Source: [Clostridium] saccharolyticum WM1
Lineage (GTDB): Bacteria > Bacillota > Clostridia > Lachnospirales > Lachnospiraceae
NCBI RefSeq assembly: GCF_000144625.1
Contig: NC_014376.1
Location: 3,286,001-3,350,000, forward strand
Direction: 5' to 3'
Length of the DNA stretch: 64,000 nucleotides
Below, piece after piece: positions 1 to 8,502 of the stretch. Numbering within the stretch: position 1 is the stretch's first letter; each line of letters begins with the position of its first letter. The notes below the pieces were generated by a model. The model searched no databases and was not told where the DNA came from. It saw only the letters and a list, made by a program, of their open reading frames with translations. A program made the position numbers and the translations under genes.

Positions 1-21
1 ATGCATTTATTACTATTGTAA

Positions 22-57
22 TGTGCAATATGACATTTGTCATGTGTAAATTGCACA
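22..57. promoter_or_regulatory. Inverted repeat in AT-rich 5' gap
   Basis: Nested dyad: outer arms TGTGCAA (22-28) and TTGCACA (51-57), inner arms ATGACA (30-35) and TGTCAT (38-43). It could be an operator, or the hairpin of a gene that lies left of the window; there is no U-tract. The rest of 1-311 is AT-rich and holds only the promoter of the chemoreceptor that follows. Confidence 0.3.
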
Positions 58-189
58 ATTCCAAGAACTGATAGCTCCAATCTCTGAAAATAGTATTATA
101 ACGATAAGTGTTTAAAAATTTATCAAAAATAATTTCATTTTCGATAAAAATGATTTTAAATTCTATCTTTATCACTCTATTTCTTTAGA

Positions 190-219
190 TTGACAAACAA
201 TAATCCAGTATTATATAAT
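190..219 (+). promoter_or_regulatory. Sigma-A promoter of the first chemoreceptor
   Basis: TTGACA at 190-195 and TATAAT at 214-219, separated by 18 bases, about 90 bases upstream of the start codon. Perfect consensus hexamers. The gene is therefore probably read from a housekeeping promoter and not only from a flagellar sigma factor. Confidence 0.7.
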
Positions 220-311
220 GAATAATGTCGATATTTGTCTAAAAATGGAAGACGAGTTTTATTAAAGTGATTATAGATAAGAAATTGATGAAAAACTAGG
301 AGGTTATCCGT

Positions 312-2087
312 ATGAAAAATTTCAGAGATTACAGTATTACCAGAAAGCTGCTTACAGCCTTTCTCAGCATGGTATTAATTATGCTTGTAATCGGCATCAT
401 GGGCATCTTTGGTATGGCCCGTATCAACAAAATGGATACTTTTTTGTACAAAAACCAAACAGCTCCCATGAAAGATCTGACCGTTGCCATGAAGAATCTG
501 TATCAGCTTCGTGCAGATTCCAACGCCATGATCATTCATGCAGGCGATACCGCAGCGCTGGAAAAATTAGAGCAAAGTTATTTAGAAACTAAGAACAACT
601 TCCTTAACGTTTCCGCCACGTACCGGACCAGCATTGAGGATGCGGAAGCTCTTGCGCTGATGGATGAGGCGATCCAGCTCTATACCGATTCCTTTGATCC
701 ATCCATACAAAGATGTTTAAATGCAGCCAAGCAGGGATCAAAGAACACGGCATTGACTGCCTTTGATCAGGACGCAGACAAGATACAGAAGATATTTGAC
801 AATTTTGACAGAATGGCGGAGTTCCGCCTGGACGAAGCTTACCAGACCAGCAAAACCAATGATTCCACCGCCATCGTACTGACCCTGATCCTTTGTGTCA
901 TCATTGCAGCAGGTATCGCCCTGGCCATGTTCCTGGGTATTCGGATCTCCCGCATGATCAGCCTGCCCATCGAAAAGGTGGTAAAGGCTGCTGATAAAAT
1001 CGCCCTTGGTTATTTGGAAGTTGATTTACAGGATGTAGATTCCAAAGATGAAACCGGACAGCTGGCTTCTGCCTTTGTCTCCATGCTGGAAGGCATCCGG
1101 GCTCAGGTGCTCATTGCCGAAAAAATCAGCAACGGAGATTTTACACAGGAAGTTCCTCTCCGTTCCGAGGAAGATATTCTTGGTCTTGCTCTCCGCAAGA
1201 TCGAAAAGGACCTTAACCGGACCCTGCTTCTCATAAGCACGGCAGCCGATCAGGTCAATTCTGGTGCAGAGCAGGTGTCTTCTGCAGCCCAGGCTTTGGC
1301 TTCCGGATCTACGGAACAGGCCGCAACCGTTGAAGAGCTTAATGCCGCCATTACCACAGTTGCCAAACAGGCCAGCCAGAATGCAGACAATGTCCGTTTG
1401 GCATCTACCTACGTGGAACAAAACGGAGTCGGCGTTATTGAAAGCAATACCCACATGCAAAACTTAAATACCTCCATGAATAAGATCAGCACCGCTTCCG
1501 AAGAAATCTCCAATATCACCAAAGTGATTGAAGATATCGCCTTCCAGACAAATATTCTGGCATTGAATGCCGCTATTGAAGCTGCACGTGCAGGAAGTGC
1601 TGGTAAGGGCTTTGCAGTGGTTGCGGATGAAGTGCGGAATCTTGCCACAAAATCAGCAGAAGCAGCAAAAGAAACCGCAAATCTCATCGTACATTCCGTG
1701 GAAGCAGTTACCGAAGGCAAGCAGATGGCAGCTAACGCCGCAAAGATCCTTCAGGAAGTAGGGGAAAAATCAAAGGTTGTGGAGCAGGCCATTCAGGAGA
1801 TCGAAGCCGCATCAGCCCAGCAGGTAATGGCTATTGAGCAGATCAACCAGGGCCTGTCACAGGTATCTGCCGTAATCCAGACAAATGCTGCTACCGCAGA
1901 AGAAAGCTCTGCTTCCAGTGAAGAGCTGACCGCTCAGTCCCAGACCTTGCAGCAGGAGGTTGGAAAATTCAAATTAAACGGAGAACAAATGGATTTTCAT
2001 CAGGAATATGCTCCTTCCTTCAAGAGTCCGGAACCGGAATTTTATTCAGAAGCATCAGACGCCTTTGATTATTCCGGGAAATATTAA
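312..2087 (+). CDS. Methyl-accepting chemotaxis protein (4HB sensor)
   Basis: Transmembrane chemoreceptor that senses a ligand outside the cell and controls the CheA kinase. Of 591 residues, the first 35 hold a short cytoplasmic start and TM1. About residues 40-185 form a helical periplasmic-type sensor resembling 4HB_MCP, TM2 lies near 190-215, HAMP follows to about 270, and the methyl-accepting coiled coil fills the rest. The hairpin tip [18 protein letters not shown] is intact, with the usual Gln/Glu-rich methylation helices on both sides. The C-terminus has no clear CheR-tethering pentapeptide. AGGAGG lies 8 bases before the ATG. It is monocistronic, with its own promoter and a strong terminator. 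No che genes are in the window and the ligand is unknown. Confidence 0.95.
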   Translation: MKNFRDYSITRKLLTAFLSMVLIMLVIGIMGIFGMARINKMDTFLYKNQTAPMKDLTVAMKNLYQLRADSNAMIIHAGDTAALEKLEQSYLETKNNFLNVSATYRTSIEDAEALALMDEAIQLYTDSFDPSIQRCLNAAKQGSKNTALTAFDQDADKIQKIFDNFDRMAEFRLDEAYQTSKTNDSTAIVLTLILCVIIAAGIALAMFLGIRISRMISLPIEKVVKAADKIALGYLEVDLQDVDSKDETGQLASAFVSMLEGIRAQVLIAEKISNGDFTQEVPLRSEEDILGLALRKIEKDLNRTLLLISTAADQVNSGAEQVSSAAQALASGSTEQAATVEELNAAITTVAKQASQNADNVRLASTYVEQNGVGVIESNTHMQNLNTSMNKISTASEEISNITKVIEDIAFQTNILALNAAIEAARAGSAGKGFAVVADEVRNLATKSAEAAKETANLIVHSVEAVTEGKQMAANAAKILQEVGEKSKVVEQAIQEIEAASAQQVMAIEQINQGLSQVSAVIQTNAATAEESSASSEELTAQSQTLQQEVGKFKLNGEQMDFHQEYAPSFKSPEPEFYSEASDAFDYSGKY

Positions 2088-2117
2088 ATCTGGGAAACTT
2101 ACATCAATTTACATAAG

Positions 2118-2160
2118 AAGTGCAGGGCATTGGCGGAACAGCCGCCAATGCCCTGCACTT
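2118..2160. terminator. Bidirectional intrinsic terminator
   Basis: Perfect 19-bp stem (2118-2136 with 2142-2160) and a 5-base loop, between the convergent chemoreceptor and ABC-F genes. The tail on the plus strand is CTTTATTTTA. Confidence 0.85.
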
Positions 2161-2167
2161 CTTTATT

Positions 2168-4051
2168 TTATATCTCATCTTCAAAAGCCATATCAAACCA
2201 TTCCAGGCATCGTTGGTGCCAATCTGTCCATGCTATATCAAGCTCCTTCTTAAGACTCTCATAGGAACCGGATTCCTCCCATTCTTCTCCATTCCAGAAG
2301 CCTTCCGATTCCAGCCACCTTTCCTTCAGGGAATCCATGGAGACCGTTAATTCCATCACCCGGTCCCTAGCAGGCACGAGACGTTTAAGAATCAGCCCAA
2401 GCTTCCAATCCAGATACGCTTCTTCTTCCGGTATCTCTCTTAAGCGGTGCCGTTCTGCCTTAGGGACTCCCCGCATTCCTGCAATCAGGGCCTGTTCCTC
2501 TGCCCTGATCTGTGCCGCGATCCCCTCCCCCTTTTCTGCCTTTCTGCATCGTTCCAGATAATGTTCATAGCCAAAGGGGTAGTAAAAAGCGGATTGATTT
2601 TCAAATATAAGAACCGATTCAGCTACCCGGCTTAAAAAGTATCGGTCATGAGATACAAATAAAATAGTTCCAGTATAAGCCCGAAAAGCAGATTCCAGAG
2701 TTTCCTTAGCCCTGATATCCATATGGTTGGTGGGTTCATCCAAAATCAGAAAATTAGGCCTGCTCTGCAAAAGCTCTGCCAGGACAAGCCTTGCCTTTTC
2801 CCCGCCGGACAGAAAGCTCACCCGCTTTTCTGCTTCTTTTCCGCCAAACAGGTATGCTCCCAAAATACTGCGGACCTCCTTTTCCGTCAGTGATGGAAAG
2901 AGGTCATGGAAATGCTTTGCGACGGACTTATCTGAATCAAATTCCGAGGAATGCTGGTCAAAATAGCCAATGGTAATCTGGTTCCCCAGAGAATGTTCCC
3001 CGGAAATTGGAGGGATAAGGCCTGCCGCAGTTTTTAGAAATGTGGTTTTTCCGGCACCGTTAGGACCAAGGATCCCTATTTTCTGCCCACGGCTGATCCT
3101 TAAGGTCAGCTCCATAAGGGGGCGGCCATAGCCGATCTTCAAATGTTCTGCTTCAAAAACCTGCTTGCTTCCTAAAAAAGCAGGTTCCAAAGGACCTGTG
3201 AACATGTGGATATCATCCTCGGCCGGCTTTTCTGCCTGTCCCATCCGTTCCATTGCCTTTTTCTTTGCTCTGGCAAAAGAGGCCTTATTGGGTTTATTCT
3301 TAAACCGCTCTACAAGACCGTTTAAACGTTTCAGCTCCTCCTGATGACGCTCATAGGCTTTTGTCTGTATGCGGAGAGCCTTCCTTTTCTCTTCCCGGTA
3401 ATGGGTATAATTTCCTGGATACCGGGTAAGCTTCTTTCCGGAAAGCTCATATACTACAGAAGCCGTCTGATCCAGAAAAAAACGGTCATGGGATACCATC
3501 ACCACTGCCTTTTCATACTGCTTCATATACTGCTCCAGCCACTCCGCCGCCTGAATATCCAGATGGTTGGTAGGCTCATCCATAAGAAGGATATCAGGCT
3601 TCTGCAGCAAATGGCGGATAAGGGCAATCTTCGTCTGTTCCCCACCGGAAAACTGGGAAAGACGTTTCTTTTTGTCTTCCTTCGTAAATCCAAACCCAGT
3701 AAACAGGATATCATATTCCCGTTCATATTCAAACCGCTCCATAGCAAAGGATTCTCTAAAAGGACAGGAGGACAGCAGCTCTTCCTCCACTGTCCTTCCT
3801 TTATCCTCAAATGCCTGCTGCTTCAAGTATCCTATGGTCAGTTTTCTGGAACTGATGATGCCAGGGCCATCCCGTTTGTCATCCCGGTCTAAATCCAGTT
3901 CTCCTGCGATCAGCCTTAAAAGTGTGGTTTTTCCGGCCCCGTTATTTCCCACCACCGCTATTTTTTCCCTGCCATGTACTTCAAAATCAATATGCGACAG
4001 GATCAGGCTGCCTCCGGCAGTAACTGTCCCATCCGTTATGTGATACAACAT
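2168..4051 (-). CDS. ABC-F family ATPase (ribosome-associated)
   Basis: Cytoplasmic twin-ATPase protein without membrane domains, about 627 residues. First nucleotide-binding domain: Walker A GNNGAGKTT near residue 35, signature FSGGEQTKIAL near 134 and DEPTNHLD near 160. A charged linker (about 205-300) corresponds to the P-site tRNA-interaction motif. Second domain: Walker A GPNGAGKTT near 337, LSGGEKARL near 420 and DEPTNHMD near 445. A further C-terminal extension of roughly 120 residues ends acidic and Trp-rich. ABC-F proteins act on the ribosome, either as translation factors (EttA/Uup type) or as antibiotic-resistance protection proteins (Msr/Lsa/Vga/CplR type). The long linker and extension make the resistance type possible, but this cannot be settled here. 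A TTG six bases upstream (4057) is an alternative start. It lies 51 bases behind the DUF1576 gene and is probably co-transcribed. Confidence 0.9.
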   Translation of the reverse strand: MLYHITDGTVTAGGSLILSHIDFEVHGREKIAVVGNNGAGKTTLLRLIAGELDLDRDDKRDGPGIISSRKLTIGYLKQQAFEDKGRTVEEELLSSCPFRESFAMERFEYEREYDILFTGFGFTKEDKKKRLSQFSGGEQTKIALIRHLLQKPDILLMDEPTNHLDIQAAEWLEQYMKQYEKAVVMVSHDRFFLDQTASVVYELSGKKLTRYPGNYTHYREEKRKALRIQTKAYERHQEELKRLNGLVERFKNKPNKASFARAKKKAMERMGQAEKPAEDDIHMFTGPLEPAFLGSKQVFEAEHLKIGYGRPLMELTLRISRGQKIGILGPNGAGKTTFLKTAAGLIPPISGEHSLGNQITIGYFDQHSSEFDSDKSVAKHFHDLFPSLTEKEVRSILGAYLFGGKEAEKRVSFLSGGEKARLVLAELLQSRPNFLILDEPTNHMDIRAKETLESAFRAYTGTILFVSHDRYFLSRVAESVLIFENQSAFYYPFGYEHYLERCRKAEKGEGIAAQIRAEEQALIAGMRGVPKAERHRLREIPEEEAYLDWKLGLILKRLVPARDRVMELTVSMDSLKERWLESEGFWNGEEWEESGSYESLKKELDIAWTDWHQRCLEWFDMAFEDEI

Positions 4052-4108
4052 TTCCAAATTGTCCTGTTCTTATCATTTATTCTGCTCTGCCTGTTGAATC
4101 TTACGAAA

Positions 4109-5410
4109 TTACAAGGAGTCATGGACCTTTGCATGGGCCTTTCTGTCCCGTATGGACTGGATCACCGGCACAAGGAACGTGGCTATAAGACCACCGGCAA
4201 AGCCATTGTTATAAAGATTCATTCCGCCGTATACGATACCAACATTAAGAGCTGCTGCAGAATGAAGAAATCCGGCTATAAGCCCGGCAGCAACCCCGAA
4301 CTCACCGGCAATGGGCGCAAGGGTGGTAGACAGTAAAAGAGCCAGAATGGCACTGGGATCCGTAATGCTCCAGTTCTGGATCACCCCGCCAAGAATAACG
4401 CCCACCATAATAGGGACGATATTCCGAAGATGTTTTCCAGTGGCACTGAAACCCACTATGGTAAATATCCCTCCAATGGTTGGTCCGTTTAAATCCCCTC
4501 CTATTATAACAAGAATCAGGGTTGATACAATACCGTTGATTCCCATATTTAGAAGTGTAGGCCCAAATCCGTCACTTTTCACATAATCCGTCCCGCTTAA
4601 GCCGTATGTTTTCAGTATGTCCATATAACGCTTTCCTACATTATCTGACAGAAAAAATGCAAAAATGATCATTCCAAGAAATAAAAACAAAAGCAGCCCA
4701 GCAAAAAGCACATTGTTTCCTTCCGACCAGATCAGTCTTGCTTCAATGTTAATTCCAAAGGATTTCATCAAAGATACGATGACAATGGCAATGATGCCGG
4801 CGGAAAAACCCACATTATAAAGAGAATATCCCTTATGGGCATAGTGGGTATGCGTGGACAGGGGCGGGAGTACAAATCCAATTCCCAATCCAACAATGAT
4901 GCTCAGAATCAGCCTGGATGCCAGGTGCAGATTACCGATCTGCATGATCTGAGTAATAATCGGGGACAAAGAAGTCCCGTAAAAGCCAACATAAATATAA
5001 CGTGTTATGGAAGTCTTGTGATAATAAGAATACAGGCAAATTCCCATCATGATCGCCCATATATTCATGATATTTTTTCCGAAAAGGGAAAAACCAAACA
5101 TGAGAAAGCATGAGGTTATAGTATGGCCGCTCATCTCCATACCAAGAAAATAAACAATAGCAATACTTAATAAGGTTAATACACCCGCGTTAACAAACGC
5201 AGCTCCCACTCCGCCAATAGCAAAATAATCCGTGATCAGGAAATCTGGCTCCCTGACAATTGTAATGATCCCCCTCCAAATTCCATCAAACGGCTGCAGA
5301 AAGAAGCCTGCAACAATAAAATAAATCGGCACCAGGGCAAGAATCTGGAATTTCGTCCGCCTGGACAGCGGTCCGTAATTTCTTACTTTAACTGAAGGTT
5401 GTCCTGTCAT
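4109..5410 (-). CDS. DUF1576 multi-pass membrane protein
   Basis: Integral membrane protein of 433 residues with about eleven hydrophobic helices, a short cytoplasmic N-terminus and a basic C-terminal tail. The sequence, for example the Gly-rich segments around GGDLNGPTIGGIFT and FSATGKHLRN, matches my memory of the DUF1576 family, which occurs in Firmicutes and has no assigned function. A transport role is plausible but not shown. AAAGGA lies 7 bases before the ATG. It is followed by the ABC-F gene on the same strand, 51 bases away. Confidence 0.75.
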   Translation of the reverse strand: MTGQPSVKVRNYGPLSRRTKFQILALVPIYFIVAGFFLQPFDGIWRGIITIVREPDFLITDYFAIGGVGAAFVNAGVLTLLSIAIVYFLGMEMSGHTITSCFLMFGFSLFGKNIMNIWAIMMGICLYSYYHKTSITRYIYVGFYGTSLSPIITQIMQIGNLHLASRLILSIIVGLGIGFVLPPLSTHTHYAHKGYSLYNVGFSAGIIAIVIVSLMKSFGINIEARLIWSEGNNVLFAGLLLFLFLGMIIFAFFLSDNVGKRYMDILKTYGLSGTDYVKSDGFGPTLLNMGINGIVSTLILVIIGGDLNGPTIGGIFTIVGFSATGKHLRNIVPIMVGVILGGVIQNWSITDPSAILALLLSTTLAPIAGEFGVAAGLIAGFLHSAAALNVGIVYGGMNLYNNGFAGGLIATFLVPVIQSIRDRKAHAKVHDSL

Positions 5411-5470
5411 GTGTCGTCCTTTCTCCTATATAAAATTTTTTTATATACTGAAGTATTTTATCATTTTTAA

Positions 5471-5510
5471 AAAAGAGGTTCAACACTTTTTTTGCGGTTG
5501 AGCCTCTTTT
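5471..5510 (-). terminator. Intrinsic terminator of the P-type ATPase gene
   Basis: Stem 5471-5484 with 5497-5510, one G-U pair, and an A/T-rich tail on the minus strand (5461-5470). It lies just after the ATPase stop codon and before the DUF1576 gene. Confidence 0.8.
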
Positions 5511-5521
5511 TTTACAAGAAA

Positions 5522-8137
5522 TTATTTCCTGTTTTCCTTTATTATTTTTGTAAGCTGTATCACTACGGTAGGGATGACTGCAAGACCATACACCATGCCG
5601 ATCTGGCTGCCGGAAAGAGGAGTTACGGAAAACAGTCTTTCCAGTACGGGCACAAACATAACAAGGCTTAAGAGGGAAACACCGGCAAGAAATGCTCCCA
5701 GGCTGTACCAGTTTGTTTTAAAGCCAATCCGGAAAATAGAATGACGGCTTCTGCAGTTGAATCCATGGAACAACCGGGAAAGGGTCAGGGTACAGAATGC
5801 CATGGTGCTTGCTGTGGCTGCGCTGCCCTGTCTTAATCCAATATGGAAAGCCGCCATGCTACATACGGCAATGAGACCGCCCTGCACCAGTATTTTCATC
5901 AAAAATTCTTTGGACAGGATTCCCTCTTTGGGATCTCTCGGCTTCCTGTTAAGCAGGCCATGCTCCGCAGGCTCCATACCAATGGCGATTGCCGGAAGCG
6001 AGTCTGTAAGCAGGTTAATGAACAACAGGTGGACCGGAGCAAAAGGAACGGGAAGGGCCATAATGGATGTATAAAGAACGGAAAGGATTCCGGCCATATT
6101 GCCGGAAAGTAAAAACTGAATGGCATTCTTTATGTTCCGGTACACGTTACGGCCATTGGCAACAGCTTTTATTATGGTAGCGAAATTATCATCTGCCAGG
6201 ATCATGGAGGCGGCATCCTTGGAAACCTCTGTTCCGGTGATTCCCATGGCAACTCCGATGTCCGCCTTTTTTAAGGCAGGGGCATCATTGACTCCGTCTC
6301 CTGTCATGGAAACAACATTTCCCCTCCGCTGCCAGGCATCCACAATACGGATCTTATTTTCCGGCGACACTCTGGCATATACAGAGGTCTTAGCTATATT
6401 CAGATCCAGCTCATCATCCGTCATTGCATCTAATTCAGCACCGGTCACAGCCAGATCTCCTGATTCAAAAATCCCGATCTGCTTTGCTATGGCGGTTGCT
6501 GTGATCTTATGGTCTCCTGTGATCATAACCGGCCGGATTCCAGCACGTTTGGCATCGGCTACCGCTTCCTTAGACTCTTCTCTCGGCGGATCCACCATGG
6601 AAATAAGTCCAATGAAAATAAAGCCGTTTTCAGAGCTTAAAGAAAGCACATGGTCTTCTTCCACTTCCTTATAGGCAAAGGCAAGCACCCGAAGCCCATT
6701 CTCTGAAAATCGCATATTCTGCTCTAGGATCTCCTCCCTGTCCTTTTCTGTCAGTTCCCTGACACCCTCAGAGGTACGGATATGGGTGGTCCGGTACAGC
6801 AGTACATCCACCGCTCCCTTTGTCAGTATGGTGGGTACCCCATGGAGCTGGTATTTGGTGCTCATCAGCTTCCGGTCGGAATCAAAGGGAAGCTCTTCCA
6901 GGCGGTGCATCATTTCCCTGATAAGATCATGACTTAAGCTGATCTTTCCAGCCATTTCAAGAAGTGCGTACTCTGTAGGATCTCCGATCCCCTTCCCCTC
7001 CACAATGGATGAATCATTGGTCAGCACCGCATCGTAAAGAAGATACCGGTGAAGCTGGCTGCGAAGGTCTAACTCATCTGGCTGACAGACCTTGCCGTCC
7101 ACATAGATTTCCTGTACCGTCATCTTATTCTGGGTGAGGGTTCCCGTCTTATCGGAACAGATGACGGATACGCAGCCAAGGCTTTCCACTGCCTTTAACT
7201 CCTTGATAATAGCATTTTCTCTGGCCATACGCTGGGTCCCCATTGCCTGTACAATGGTTACGATGGAGCTTAAGGCTTCCGGAATGGCAGCAACCGCAAG
7301 GGCCACAGCAAACATGAGGGAATCCAGAAGGGGCATTTTACGATAAATGCTTAACAGAAATACCAGGGCACAGATCACCATGATGACCATGGCAAGACGG
7401 CTGGAAAACTGATCCAGACTGACCTGCAAAGGTGTTTTCTTTTCCTTCGTGGCGTTCATCAGGCTGGCAATCTTTCCGATCTCCGTATCCATTCCGGTTC
7501 CTGTGACAGCCACGACTGCTCTTCCGTAAGTAACCAGGCTTCCGGAATAAACCATATTGGTCCGGTCTGCCAGAGGGGCTTCTGAGTCAAGAGTCCCCTC
7601 CTCTTTGTCCACATTGGTGGATTCTCCGGTCAGGGAGCTTTCATTGACCTGCAGGGAATAATTATTCAGAATCCTTCCGTCAGCCACTACCATATCTCCG
7701 GCTTCCAGAAGCAGGATGTCTCCCGGAACTACGCCTCTAGAAGGAATTTCAAGCTTTTGCCCGCTCCGGATCACCTTAGCTGTAGGCGATGATAAGGATT
7801 TTAAGCTTGCCAGGGACTTTTGGGCCTTTTCGTGCTGCACCGTTCCCAAAATTGCGTTTAGCACAATCACTGCCACAATCACGATTGTACTTTCCACATT
7901 TCCTGAAACCATGGAAATGACAGCCGCTGCAATCAGAATGACCACCAGCAGGTCACGGAACTGCTCGACAAATACCTGAAGGGTACTTTTTTTCTTTCCT
8001 TCCTCCAGAATATTTTCTCCCTTGCTGGCAAGAAGTCCGGCAGCTTCCTCGTCACTTAACCCTTCTTTCGATGTCTGAAGCTCTTCTAATACTTCCTTTT
8101 CTGTTTTCTGATACCAGTCTTTCAAACTCTCCTCCAT
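5522..8137 (-). CDS. P-type cation-transporting ATPase (Ca2+/Mn2+ type)
   Basis: Type II P-type ATPase of 871 residues that exports a divalent cation at the expense of ATP. The domains in order are: cation ATPase N-terminal domain (1-75), M1-M2, actuator with TGES near 170, M3-M4 with the ion-site motif PEAL near 287, phosphorylation motif DKTGTLT near 330, nucleotide-binding domain, hinge TGDGVNDAPALK near 600, then M5-M10 with INLLTDSLPAIAIG. The family is SERCA/PMCA-like and is usually annotated as a calcium ATPase. The leader upstream looks like a manganese riboswitch, which points to Mn2+ export, as for YoaB-type pumps. The Shine-Dalgarno sequence is weak (GGATGGCAGA before the ATG), which suits control in the leader. 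The gene is monocistronic. Confidence 0.93.
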   Translation of the reverse strand: MEESLKDWYQKTEKEVLEELQTSKEGLSDEEAAGLLASKGENILEEGKKKSTLQVFVEQFRDLLVVILIAAAVISMVSGNVESTIVIVAVIVLNAILGTVQHEKAQKSLASLKSLSSPTAKVIRSGQKLEIPSRGVVPGDILLLEAGDMVVADGRILNNYSLQVNESSLTGESTNVDKEEGTLDSEAPLADRTNMVYSGSLVTYGRAVVAVTGTGMDTEIGKIASLMNATKEKKTPLQVSLDQFSSRLAMVIMVICALVFLLSIYRKMPLLDSLMFAVALAVAAIPEALSSIVTIVQAMGTQRMARENAIIKELKAVESLGCVSVICSDKTGTLTQNKMTVQEIYVDGKVCQPDELDLRSQLHRYLLYDAVLTNDSSIVEGKGIGDPTEYALLEMAGKISLSHDLIREMMHRLEELPFDSDRKLMSTKYQLHGVPTILTKGAVDVLLYRTTHIRTSEGVRELTEKDREEILEQNMRFSENGLRVLAFAYKEVEEDHVLSLSSENGFIFIGLISMVDPPREESKEAVADAKRAGIRPVMITGDHKITATAIAKQIGIFESGDLAVTGAELDAMTDDELDLNIAKTSVYARVSPENKIRIVDAWQRRGNVVSMTGDGVNDAPALKKADIGVAMGITGTEVSKDAASMILADDNFATIIKAVANGRNVYRNIKNAIQFLLSGNMAGILSVLYTSIMALPVPFAPVHLLFINLLTDSLPAIAIGMEPAEHGLLNRKPRDPKEGILSKEFLMKILVQGGLIAVCSMAAFHIGLRQGSAATASTMAFCTLTLSRLFHGFNCRSRHSIFRIGFKTNWYSLGAFLAGVSLLSLVMFVPVLERLFSVTPLSGSQIGMVYGLAVIPTVVIQLTKIIKENRK

Positions 8138-8221
8138 TCTGCCATCCGGTTGGGACAGCCTGCATCAGCATGTACTGTTTTGATCTCTCTGATTTATTAT
8201 TGCCCCAAAAAGGAAAAGAAA

Positions 8222-8366
8222 AAGACTTTTAATGCATTTATTCTGAAAAAAATCAAATGTTCAGATTAAATACATTAAAAGTCTGGTAACCATTGTCTGG
8301 CATGCACCACCAGGCTGCCCTATGACAGTCAGGATGTTGATGATGCATTGAAACTACTCCCTCTTA
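8222..8366 (-). promoter_or_regulatory. Probable yybP-ykoY (Mn2+) riboswitch with terminator
   Basis: Read on the minus strand, the leader opens with GAGGGAGTAG (8356-8365), close to the GGGGAGUAG element of the yybP-ykoY class. A helix-rich middle part follows (GCATCA pairs with TGGTGC), then ACCAGAC, which resembles the conserved 3' element. Directly after comes a long hairpin (8222-8252 with about 8255-8284; arms AGACTTTTAATG and CATTAAAAGTCT) with the tail TTTTTCTTTTCC. This is the aptamer-plus-terminator layout of an ON switch. Family knowledge: this class binds Mn2+ and often precedes P-type ATPases. The aptamer was recognised by eye, not by a covariance model. Confidence 0.72.
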
Positions 8367-8416
8367 ATGAAGCATATTCAATTATAAATCAGATACTTAT
8401 TTCTTTGATCCACCCA

Positions 8417-8445
8417 ATTATACGTTCAAATGGTATATTTGTCAA
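8417..8445 (-). promoter_or_regulatory. Sigma-A promoter of the riboswitch/ATPase unit
   Basis: TTGACA (8440-8445) and TATAAT (8417-8422) on the minus strand with a 17-base spacer. Transcription should start near 8410, giving a leader of about 270 bases. It lies between the pnp stop and the ATPase gene. Confidence 0.8.
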
Positions 8446-8502
8446 CAATGTTTTTTATCTTTACGGCGGTCAATCTGCTGTCTGCCTTGCGGCATAGCAT
8501 AT

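Noticed and set aside
3344..4043. Plus-strand ORFs of 158-182 codons in the ABC-F gene
   Set aside because: Antisense shadows of a clear gene; no ribosome binding site and no recognisable protein.
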